A stretch of 64,000 nt of DNA from Phallusia mammillata (lineage: Eukaryota; Chordata; Ascidiacea; Phlebobranchia; Ascidiidae): contig QLIY01000002.1 in assembly GCA_003260075.1 (NCBI GenBank), forward strand, positions 372,746 through 436,745, given 5' to 3'. Position 1 is the first letter of the stretch; each line of letters starts with the position of its first letter. The position numbers were made by a program, and so were the translations under genes. The notes beneath the pieces are model-generated. The model worked only from the letters and a program-made list of their open reading frames with translations. It made no database searches and was not told the origin of the DNA. This document shows positions 1 through 9,500 of the stretch, piece after piece.

Positions 1-220
1 TTTCCACCTTTGCCATACTGCCCAGGAAAAATACTCCCCCTCCCTCTCTTTTATACATTTCCAACCCTTCTGTGGTCGCATACCACTTACAGGTTACGCA
101 TCGGCACTGTGTACGACCTATGCTTAGAAAGAAGTATTTTTAATCCGACAACTGCTACATTGTGAATTTAAATAAGCATTTACCACCACTAGTGTAGGTA
201 TCAAAAGCTATTTTGCTTAC
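1..220. other. wls intron, left edge
   Basis: Lies just 3' of the wls exon 3 donor. It contains pyrimidine-rich stretches but no recognisable exon, and presumably is intron leading to exons outside the window. Confidence 0.5.
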
Positions 221-1457
221 CAACTTCAAGTTGTGGGTTATATGGAATTTTGAAAACAGCCAATGTAAGCATATATTGAAACCATCGTGACATCTCTAAA
301 TCTTTTTTTGGAACAACGACAGCAAATACAACATTGTTAGGGTCGTGTTTAGGGTTGTTATCAGGACCTTGATGACTGATCGTCTCTTGATGATTCTCAG
401 GATCCAATTCCTTTAATAATACCCAAGATTTAGAAGTCACTCATTTTTTATGCATAGTGTGTAATCATACATAAAAAGTTTTGCTCAGTGCTTAGATATA
501 TTTCATTGTCAGTATGTAATGTACTAAGTTGAGTTAAATTTGCTTGGTGATCAAATTATACAAACTAAGCACCGCCAAATCATAGGAGCATGGGTCAACT
601 CGATAATAAGTTCAGTGGGGGTAGATGGCACACAAGCTCTGGTTTGCATGTGTGTCATTTTATCGGTGGTACTAAGCACAGTCACATGTTACACTGGCAA
701 ACACACACAAACATAGTCAAGTAAAAAATTACCATTTGTTCACATGTTGCTGGAAGAATCCAATCTTGAGATTTGTTGTTTATGCATGTTGTAGCAGCTA
801 GTACAATTGACATAGTGGGATTTGGGGCTAAAAAACAAATAAACAAACTGTTGCATGAAAATGGTTTCCTGTTTGAATTGATACGGTTCTTCATTTCATT
901 ACTGCAGTGGTTCCCAACCTTTTTGTGGTCACTGACCAGTCTGCAGAACATGGCAGTTCCCGACGAGATCTCGCACGTGCAGGACCTACATGTCCCGTGT
1001 GCACCCGTAAGTTCGCGTGCAAGGCCAAGTTCAACAGGCACGAAGCAAGTAAAAGAGGTCAAAATAGTGCAATTAAATGCCTTTCGTGCGAAATTTCCGC
1101 GTGCAACACCCCAAATTTGGCATGCAATTTTTTTTTCAAAACATAATCGCGCATGCAGCTGCCACACTCTGCAGACTGGGTCACCGACCCTCCACAGACC
1201 GCCTAACACCATCTCGAGGACCCCTTGGGGGTATGCGAACCCCAGGTTGGAAACCACTGCATTACTGTTTAAGAGTTTAATTCACATGTTATAGCCTTTT
1301 TATCAATGTTTGTAAACCTTTGTTTAAATCATTTTCTGCAAAAACACTTACCTACAATTCCACCAAGAATAATAAAACCGATCTCAAGCACAATTAGCCC
1401 CAGAACCATAGCAACCAATTTCTTGGTGGAAAGGGTTTCAATTACTGCCCCTGCCAT
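1..1457 (-). CDS. wls: wntless (Wls/Evi/GPR177), 5' part, three coding exons
   Basis: Wntless is the multipass membrane receptor that carries lipidated Wnt proteins from the ER/Golgi to the cell surface. Three exons splice in phase: 1352..1457 (phase 0 to 1), 733..827 (1 to 0) and 221..410 (0 to 1). The N-terminus MAGAVIETLSTKKL followed by a hydrophobic stretch matches the family start (MAGA-IE--STKKL) and its first membrane helix. The next exon begins APNPT, like vertebrate APGPT, and carries the two early lumenal cysteines. The third contains NNVVFAVVVPKKDLEMSRWF, equivalent to the conserved NDIVFSV--P---EMSPWF lumenal motif. The rest of the gene (the remaining lumenal domain and later helices) lies off the left edge. 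The first intron contains a hAT MITE at 905-1259. The family assignment is firm; the 3' acceptor of exon 3 (AAAG) is the least certain boundary. Confidence 0.92.
221..410 (-). CDS. wls: wls coding exon 3
   Basis: Encodes ELDPENHQETISHQGP, then NNVVFAVVVPKKDLEMSRWF and QYMLTLAVFKIPYNPQLEV. The donor G^GTAAGC lies at 215-220. The acceptor chosen is TTATTAAAG, because the frame has a stop just upstream and phase 0 is required from exon 2. The upstream edge could differ by a few codons. Confidence 0.8.
733..827 (-). CDS. wls: wls coding exon 2
   Basis: The acceptor is TTTTTTAG and the donor ATG^GTAATT. The reading frame APNPTMSIVLAATTCINNKS continues to a second cysteine (ATCEQM). It aligns with the APGPTTAVSYMSVKCVD region of the family. 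Phase 1 in, phase 0 out. Confidence 0.85.
905..1259. mobile_element. hAT-type MITE with 8-bp TSD
   Basis: The ends CAGTGGTTCCCAACCT and AGGTTGGAAACCACTG form terminal inverted repeats. They are flanked by a perfect 8-bp direct repeat CATTACTG (897-904 and 1260-1267), the target-site length of hAT transposons. The 355-bp element has no transposase and is therefore non-autonomous. It sits in the first coding-region intron of wntless. Confidence 0.9.
1352..1457 (-). CDS. wls: wls coding exon 1 (start codon, signal anchor/TM1)
   Basis: The ATG at 1457-1455 starts MAGAVIETLSTKKL, followed by a roughly 20-residue hydrophobic helix. The donor is G^GTAAGT (intron bases 1346-1351), phase 1. An AG lies one base 5' of the ATG (TGTGCTAAAG-T-ATG), so the 5' UTR may be very short or spliced there. 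Confidence 0.9.
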
Positions 1458-1929
1458 ACTTTAGCACAAACTATTACCTTCAGTACATGGATTTAATAAC
1501 AATTACAAAACCTAAACTGTGTAAGTTTTTCTTTTTAAATAAATCAAAAAACTACAGTGTATATTGCTAAGTTTCTTTTTCCTGGCACAAAAAACCCTAG
1601 TATGTTTGAAACAAAAATACTTCTTTTAGGTGTTTTAGGAAAAAAGGTAAAGTGGTTTCCTGTCACTTTGTTATGAAAAGTGAAAAAGTTAGACATACAA
1701 TGACTACATAAACTGGAGATTTTAGACCTAATAAAACGTTTCATCCTTGTTCAACAACAGAAAGAAAAAAAATACTCTACGCAACACAGCATCAAGGCTG
1801 TTTACATGCGTCGAATGCTGTTTGCACTGTGTAAATGCAAACACTAGTGTTAAGCTCTCACAAACCGCAACCCACTGTCTCTGTGTTATCACTAGCCCAA
1901 AAACCGCAACTGCAAAGCAGACAAGAGTG

Positions 1930-2120
1930 CAAGACCATTAAAAACAAGCCCAACATGAGCCCACTTTCGCTGCTAGCCAAAACGCATGCATGTGAAATGA
2001 CAAAAAAATGCTTTTTTGACAACCCGCCCTAAAAACCGCAAGCAGATGATGTCAAACTGCAACTCAATTTCTAAAACCAGCCCAATTGGGCTAGAAAACC
2101 GCCACCCTGGCAGCACTGGC
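1930..2120. repeat. dispersed repeat, copy 1
   Basis: The stretch AACCAGCCCAATTGGGCTAG followed by AAAACCGCCACCCTGGCAGC recurs with changes at 41318-41360, where flanking blocks (CCGCAAC, TGACAA-CCGC) are also shared. A dispersed element of unknown class; no ends were identified. Confidence 0.5.
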
Positions 2121-2776
2121 AAACACGCGTAAAATATCACCGTTAAAAGGCGATAGATGCACGCCCTGTGAGGCTTTGCTAGTCGGGATAAAACCAAAGA
2201 ACCCTGTAAAGAGCTCTTTGATAAAACACGACAGTTTGAGGAGCTTGACCATCATAAAGTGATTCAAAAATGACTGGGGCTTGCACTTTTTGAGCATTCC
2301 CAAAGTGACCTGATAGTTAATGCAATCAACTTGTTTGCACAAATTTGTGAGTTTAAAGCACATCTCAGCAACTTGCGTTTCCCTGAGCAAGAACTTGAGC
2401 GATTTTGCATACCCCCGAGGGAGGTGATCCTAGAGGACCATATTGTGTGCATCCCGCTAACCGAGGATAACAACAAAACAAACAAACCATCCTTTTTTGA
2501 TGGACCAAAACTGCAAATGTTCTGTTCGGTCGAACACCGAGCATCTTACGTTAATGGTGCATGTTGACGTCACAAAACATTCCAAATTTCACGCTAGTTT
2601 TCTCAAATTTCACGCTAGTTTTCTCTTTTGTTCTTAAATACCGTTTCAAACAGTAGTTTAGTGTGTTGGCAGGGCATGGATATGCAAATTTAATACTCGG
2701 GTCAGTTTGTGCAACTACTCAGCCGAGCACCGAGCATCAAAAACAGCGATGCTCGGTACCGCGTACTCAGGTTCTG

Positions 2777-2961
2777 GCTCGGAGGTGGGATTCAAATTTT
2801 TTGTCAGCCGGTTCTAAAAGACATATTTTTCAACCGGTTCTGTTACAAAAAGTCGCATTTCCATTGACAGTAACCAGTAATGCTAACCGGTTCGCTGATC
2901 TCATAAAATTTCGTGAGACGGTTCCATAGAAGCGGTGCGAACCGGCTGAATCTCACCACTG
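2777..2961. mobile_element. probable hAT-like MITE, degenerate left end
   Basis: GAGGTGGGATTCAAA near the left edge is the inverse of GAATCTCACCACTG at the right, with repeated ACCGGTT motifs inside. The layout resembles hAT ends of the CAGTGGTGGGATTC type. No clear target duplication was seen. Confidence 0.5.
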
Positions 2962-3017
2962 GGTATACATCCCTCCCAAATACCCAACGATCCACTAAGC
3001 TAAAGTTGGGGACCATC

Positions 3018-3216
3018 CNTAATCAGTGCCGGATTAAGGGTCTGCTGGCCTGTAGGCACATTTTATATGTGGCCCGAAAATCAGGGTTGTCAACTAAAAA
3101 ATTAGAATTATCAGTGAAATTGTCAGCGACTAAATTTCTGCTGATTTTAAAGTGGCCTGGATTTTGAATGGCCTGTAGGTACGTGCCTACTTTGCCTAAT
3201 GGTTAATCCGGCACTG
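3018..3216. mobile_element. hAT-type MITE
   Basis: CAGTGCCGGATTAAGG near the left is inverted as GGTTAATCCGGCACTG at the right end. GGACCATC occurs on both sides (3010-3017 and 3217-3224), an 8-bp target duplication. Six extra bases including an unresolved base (3019) lie between the left duplication and the CAGTG end. Confidence 0.75.
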
Positions 3217-4019
3217 GGACCATCTGCTAGTTACTGTATAAGTTAGGTACGTAACTTTTTATGCAGCTGATTTTTTCTTATTGTTGTTCTTGAACTTGTG
3301 GAACTTGAAAATACAAAAACGCCAAATATATCGTAGATTCGGTTTATTGCCGGATCGAAAGAAGACCATCAGAAACCGCGCACCAGGCTTTAAAATAGAG
3401 ACACGAGTCGAAAGAAACTAGTTTAAAACCGGAGACAGAAACGAAATCGAGGAAAACTGAGAGGGTGACACAAAAAAGCAAGGAAAAGATTTAAGTTATC
3501 AGTCGAAAAAAGAGAGTTCGAGACGGAACAAAAGATGGAAACAGACGCGTTTTTATTTGCGTGTTCTTAACGATCGCGAAAAATCAGTTCAATAGGGTTT
3601 TAGAAGAAATGAGAATCGTCACGAGTGCTTCGTCGCTGGAAGGATTCGCTGCTCCAGATGCTTTTCAGACCAAGTGGGTCGCCCTGCAACAAAAAAACAA
3701 TGTAAAACTTATTTGGACGCATACCTTATTCAAATAGAACCACACCACTTGTTAAAAAAATGTAAAAGTATATTTGTTGAATCCGCCTCGGTCGTCGTGC
3801 CAATAAACAAGCTGGTTTGTGTCAGAATTAAAATTAGGTACAATGTAAACTTATTCGAATAGAATAAGTATAGAATACTAACTTTATTTTAATAGAACAA
3901 TACGATTTAATAAAGTTAAGAGTCTGGAAGGTGTTATGCTGTTTAGTATTGCTTTCTTAGAATAAGTAGACTGTAAACTTATTGAAATATAATAAAGGAT
4001 TTCCTTTTTGCTTACGGTT

Positions 4020-4195
4020 TGTAAATTGAATAGACACTTAAGCACTGGGAATGTGACCTGTGAAGTTGATAAAATACCCAATTTTAAATGATCTTTGTAT
4101 GGTTTAGCATCTACTATGTAGTCTATTAGGGAGAAATGAAAATGCTTCGAAATGATAAGAGGAATTTGCCAAAACATGTTAGGAACCACTGCTCT
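4020..4195. mobile_element. hAT-related dispersed repeat fragment
   Basis: Shares GACCTGTGAAGTTGATAAAA, TTTAGCATCTACTATGTAGT and TATTAGGGAGAAATGAAAAT with 6840-6995. It ends in AGGAACCACTG, the typical hAT end. A third piece is at 8060-8122. Confidence 0.6.
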
Positions 4196-4492
4196 ATGCA
4201 AATAGAACCATTTTGTTTAAAAATGTTAACAGTCCACTTGGTAAATGGGAGTAGTATATTTAGGAAGGAAACTTGTCGGCTTTTAGTATACGGTGTTTTT
4301 TTTAAGGTGTTTTGGGGACGGTTTCCCAAAATGGCTATTTAAGCAAATATGGCTATTTTTTTGGTATTTAAATGAAACACTTGCGGTCTCTTAAAACTAC
4401 TTAGCGGTCACCCAAACCAAACCTTAAAAAAACCCTGAGTATACCAGTTACAAAATTAAACTTTTTTCTACATAACAAACTATTCCGTAATT

Positions 4493-4809
4493 TCAACCCA
4501 CCTCTCCAGTATTTCTGTCCTCGTCCATGGTCACAGCGTTGCTGACCGACCAAATCTCGTGAGTGCTGCGGGCAACCGGGGACTGATTTCTCGCCGGCGA
4601 CCACATCTGATGACCCGATGAAATCATGCTAGTTGTGGGCGTGGTCGGCGAACCAGGGGGCGGGGCCGCGAGGTCAAGCAAATCCAGGCCTTTCCACGTG
4701 GGTGCTGGGGCGGTGGGCGAACCGTTGAAGATTGGGGCTGTGTTTGGCCAGTGGACGGGTGATGTTTGGGTAACTGGGTTAAGGGGATTTACAGCTTGTG
4801 GCATAAGAC
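4493..4809 (-). CDS. TMEM131: TMEM131 last coding exon 37
   Basis: Encodes LMPQAVNPLNPVTQTSPVHW then PTWKGLDLLDLAAPPPGSPT, SGHQMWSPARNQSPVARSTH and EIWSVSNAV. It ends at a TGA (4493-4495). The repeated Trp-Ser-Pro motifs resemble the vertebrate tail (LWSPVSNP, IWSPTIGRR). No close AATAAA was seen downstream. Confidence 0.9.
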
Positions 4810-5854
4810 CTAGTGGGTAAAAATACTTTTGTAATCACTGACAAGAGCAGTTATTTTTGTATTTTATTAGCAATAGACTTGCTTCATTAGTACTTGTTTC
4901 TTCTGTGATAACTGGGCCAGAGTTGTACGCGGGTTTTAAACTTAGCCCGAACACAATTTTTACAAGTCCTTGATGAGGTTCTAGTAGTGAGTTTACCGAA
5001 TGTAAAAATCTGTTTACGCAACGGCGAATTCCACGCAACAAAAAATACACTTGAATTGACGCCAGAGTCTAAATGTTTTCCTTCCAAATGCCTTGAATTT
5101 ACCCTGTAGTTTAATGCTTATGGGGAGAAATTCATGGAGTCTAGTTGTGGGTAAACTCTTAGGGTAACGTCTTGCAAGAGCGCTTACCTTTAGTGATGTC
5201 AAATGAATTCTGTCCAAAATTGTTCCACACTGGCATGACATTAGTCAGCGTGTTAATTTGTGATGTTGGTGGCGATTCCTGAGTTCCTGTAAAAGTAATA
5301 CAATGAAATCAATGAAAATGTATGTGTTCAAGACGTACAACTTGATATAGGGCTGTTGGCTTCTTTAAAAGATGACTTGATACTTAGTTAGGAAAAAACA
5401 AAAAACTAAATGTTTTAAAGTTGCTTATTTTAATGTCAAGTAGGTTAGAACTAATACGTTTTTCTGCGGTGTTGAGATTTTAGAAAACTTTATGTGTTTA
5501 TCATAGAGTTACACATGAAATTTTGTTTGCTAAAATGATGTATTCGTTGCAAAACGTGAAATAGAAGCAGTTATATAAAATAATGCTCTCCCGCCAACAA
5601 ACAACAGCAAAGTACACTAACTTTAAAACCTTCAAGTGGTAAAAATGACTTCTTTAGGCTAATTTTTAGTGTTAAGTAAGCATTTGTCCTCCGTTCGAAA
5701 TAGACACGGATGTACTTCTTTTATTGGTGAGCAGGGGGCCATAGGCTTCAAAAGTTACTTTCATGCCATTAACTACAACTGAAGTAAAGCCATTAACTTT
5801 ATGATTAGGAATCACTGGTCTTAAGTGTATTCTTTGGTCTACATCAGCGGTTCC

Positions 5855-5910
<56 letters not shown>

Positions 5911-6519
5911 CGCGACCCTAAAAAAAATTGCTCTAAATTATCGCGACCCAAGCATTTCGTTAGCGTGTAAGTTTGTGGAAAATACTAAGCAACTAAATAT
6001 CAATATCAAGACTGCTATAATGCTATTGTCAGTTGCTGTTTTCACAGTAGGTAAACGAACGTATTTATTCTTTCAAATGAGAACTGTGGGCTCTGTGTTG
6101 AGAACACAGCTAATCACAAAACGCANATGCGCAATTTTGCATAAATTTTGCATAAAAATAGCTAAAATCCTGCAATCAACTTTCGTTTTTCTGAAATAAA
6201 GGACCGCGAGCCCTCGAAATAATGGCAAAGGGACCGTTTTGAAAAAAACATAACTAGCTAAAATCCTGCAATCAACTTTCGTTTTTATGAAATAGCATTT
6301 AGGCCAAGGACCGCGAGCCCTCGAAATAATGGCAAAGGGACCGTTTTGAAAAAAATATGAAAAAGTTTGGGAACCACTGGTCTACATTCACTTGGTTTAG
6401 GCGCAAACTTAAAGATTTGCAATCCAACTGTCTTGTTTAAGGAAAATGCAAAAACCAACCTGGGGCAGAAAACATTGAAAAGCCAGAGTCGAGTTGAGCC
6501 TGAGTGGTTGGGGCTGCAG

Positions 6520-6581
<62 letters not shown>

Positions 6582-9500
6582 GGCGCTCTTGGTCTTGATG
6601 AGAAGGGGTTTGCTGCGTCGTGGGGGATTTCCTGCCGATTTTGAGTTGTTTTCCTTGTTGAAGTCGTTGCTGGGGCTCGTTGTTGTCGTTGGCATGGCAA
6701 CCTGATAGTCTTGCTTCTCTCCCAGAGTTGGACGGCTTTGTATCTGTGAGGGAAATGCGTGGTATTTAGAAGCGGGTCTAAGTGTTTTATAAGATCAAGA
6801 TTTGGAGTAATTTACTTTAATTTTTTCAATGTGGTTTAAGCTCTGGGAATATAACCTGTGAAGTTGATAAAAGATCCAATTCTAAATCATATTTGTATAT
6901 TTTAGCATCTACTATGTAGTATATTAGGGAGAAATGAAAATGTTTGGAATTGTTAAGTAAGGAATTTGTCAAAAGGGTTGGGAACCACTGATTTTGGCTA
7001 GTATTGCGTCTGCCAGTGTACTTCTACTGTTTGTGCAAACTTACCTTAGCTATAATCAAGTCTTATTTCAACTAAATTGCTCTAATTATTTTTACTTCAT
7101 ATCAGCAACATTGTCAATCTAAATGTGAAAGTCGAAATTCGGCCTTTGGTTGCGACAGCTTGTATTAGACTTTACCTTCTTTCTGGGTGTGCCCTTTCCA
7201 CGCATTCTCGTGTCAACCTTCTGTGTACTTTCAGCCAATACCCTCATTCGTTCATCAACATCTAAAACGCACGATATTTGATATTGCTAAAATCCGTACT
7301 CTTATAACTATAATCAACGAACGATTCAACTTGAATACCTATTTCTTAATTAACAAAAATAAAAATCCCGGTTGAAGCAGCTATTTTATCCTATTATTAT
7401 GTATAAATATGAGTACATAATAGCCAGACCACTGAGTCTTATCTTAAAATACTGGATCATCGGTCACACCCAATGGTAGTAATTACCTTTTTTGTTGAAG
7501 CTTGTTTTTGGGTCTTCCCAACAAACCGGTTCGTCCGTGCTACTTGTGTCGTAATAAGGTGGGTTTATAGTAGACTTGGATTTCTGCATTTAACAAACAA
7601 GTACATCTGATTTGTCGCAAGAAGGGAAGCAGAAAGGAGTAGATAAGTGAGCACTCAGTAAAATACATTACTAAACGCCTATGGTACTTTAGTAAGTGTA
7701 GCCGTTTTAAAATTTCACGTTTCAGCCCCCCCCCCTGGGTCTTCCCAACAAACCGGTTCGTCCGTGCTACTTGTGTCGTAATAGGGTGGGTTTATAGTAG
7801 ACTTGGATTTCTGCATTTAACAAACAAGTATATCTGACTTGTCGCAAGAAGGGAAAAAGAAAGAGTAGATAAGTGAGCACTCAGTAAAATACATTACTAA
7901 CTTTTTGGAATAAAATACGGGGACTTTACTGTAGCCGTTTTAGAATTTTACGTTTCAGGGTCCTGTGGGTGACCCGCTGGGTCATCCGGGGTGAAACTTT
8001 GGAAGAATCAAATTTGGATAACAAACTATTTTGAAGTTTAAAGCACCCCCCCCCCCATTTAGATTGAAAATGTTTGGAATTGTTAAGGAAGGAATTTGTC
8101 AAAAAATGGTTGGGAACCACTAAAAATGTTGCGTCTTCCCGCGTAATTCTGCTGTTTGTGCAAACTAACTATATCTATAAATCAAATCTTTTTTCAACTA
8201 GATTTTATCGGATAAACCTACCACTAAACTGGATTGCTGTAATTATTTTTACTTCAACATTGTCAATCTAAATGTGAATGTCGAAATTCGGCCAGTTTTA
8301 TGTTTTCGTTTGCGGCTGAATTTTGTATACTATTGTTTCAAGTGTTTTGGTTGCGACAGCTTGTGTTAGACTTTACCTTCTTTCTGGGTGTTCCCTTTCC
8401 ACGCATTCTCGTGTCAACCTTCTGTGTACTTTCAGCCAACGCTCTCATTCGCTCGTCAACATCTAAAACGCATGATATTTGATATTGTTAAAATCCGTAC
8501 TCTTATAACTAATATAATCAACGAACGCTTAAACTTGAATACCTATTTTTTAATTGACAAAAATACAAATCCCCCCCCCCCGCATGGCTTTCTTGACCAA
8601 ACGCATGGCTTTCTTGACCAAACGCATGGTGTAAACAAGCGTCAGACAGAAAAAGATACGGACGCAACAATCTTCATTTCTGTTTTAATTTCACCATCTT
8701 TCAGGCCTTGTTATTTTAAATCGAGTTTAAACCTAGTTTCAGGATTGTACTTTCGGGTTCGGGACCGCTTCCAACTCTGTTCTGAAATTTAAAACAACCC
8801 CCCCCCCCCACCTGTGGGTGACCCGCTGGGTCATCCGGGGTGAAACTTTGAAAGGATCAAATTTGGATAACAAACTAACATGGGTGTTAATTTGAAGTGT
8901 AAAGCACTTTCTTGACCAAACGCATGGTATAAACAAGCGTCAGACAGAAAAAGATACGGACGCAACGATATGTGCCCCTTCATTTCTGTTTGGATTTCAC
9001 CATCTTTCGGGCCTAGACCTAGTTTCGGGCTTGTGTTTTCGGGTTCGGGCCCGCTTATAACTCTGTTCTGAAGTTTTGAAACTAAAACAATCTCAAGTCT
9101 TACCAGAAGTGGTTTGGGTGGAGAAGGGTTGCTATGTTTTACGGAACTTGTGGAAACCGGTCGTGTGTGTCGTCGACGTACGCTGCTCTCATTCGCTGTT
9201 GTGTACGACGGCGTATCGCTGGATGAGAGCAAGGAAATACGTCAGTAAAGAAGTCCCTTTATTAGTTGTTGAGGAAAAAATGCCTACATAAAATGAACTG
9301 TACCTGGTGTTGAAGCTAGCGTTGTTATCATCGGATTTTTTGCCTTTTCCAAGTTTTCCCGCCATATTTGGTCTTCGATGTGGGGAATCCTGTTTCCATG
9401 AGTCAACGGGAAAAGAGTTCTGAAATCATGAAGAAAATTTGATTGGTTGTGTTTGAAGAGTTCTAATTGGCAGAAACGCGAGTCGAGTCAAAAACCAACC

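Larger units (their letters stand above)
1458..4492. other. intergenic region between wls start and TMEM131 end
   Basis: About 3 kb upstream of the wls start and downstream of the TMEM131 stop. No protein gene is recognised. It holds a diffuse repeat around 1860-2120 (related sequence at 40960-41360), a small palindrome at 2730-2756 (9-bp arms CCGAGCATC/GATGCTCGG) and several hAT-like elements. The wls promoter should lie in the first part; no TATA box or initiator was convincing. Confidence 0.5.
6930..8560. repeat. segmental direct duplication containing TMEM131 exon 33
   Basis: 6930-7350 resembles 8062-8560 over most of its length (for example TTGTGCAAAC-TA, CCGAATTTCGAC region, the exon, and AAAATCCGTACTCTTATAAC). 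The second copy starts next to C11 at 8046-8056 and ends at C11 at 8571-8581, with small indels. Confidence 0.8.

Noticed and set aside
682..1294. Long overlapping frames on both strands (191 and 173 codons)
   Set aside because: They run across the hAT MITE at 905-1259 and the wls exon at 733-827. Only the exon part is supported as coding.
6367..6705. 112-codon plus-strand frame through the 59-nt C run
   Set aside because: It is antisense to TMEM131 exon 35, and its poly-Pro is a homopolymer artefact.
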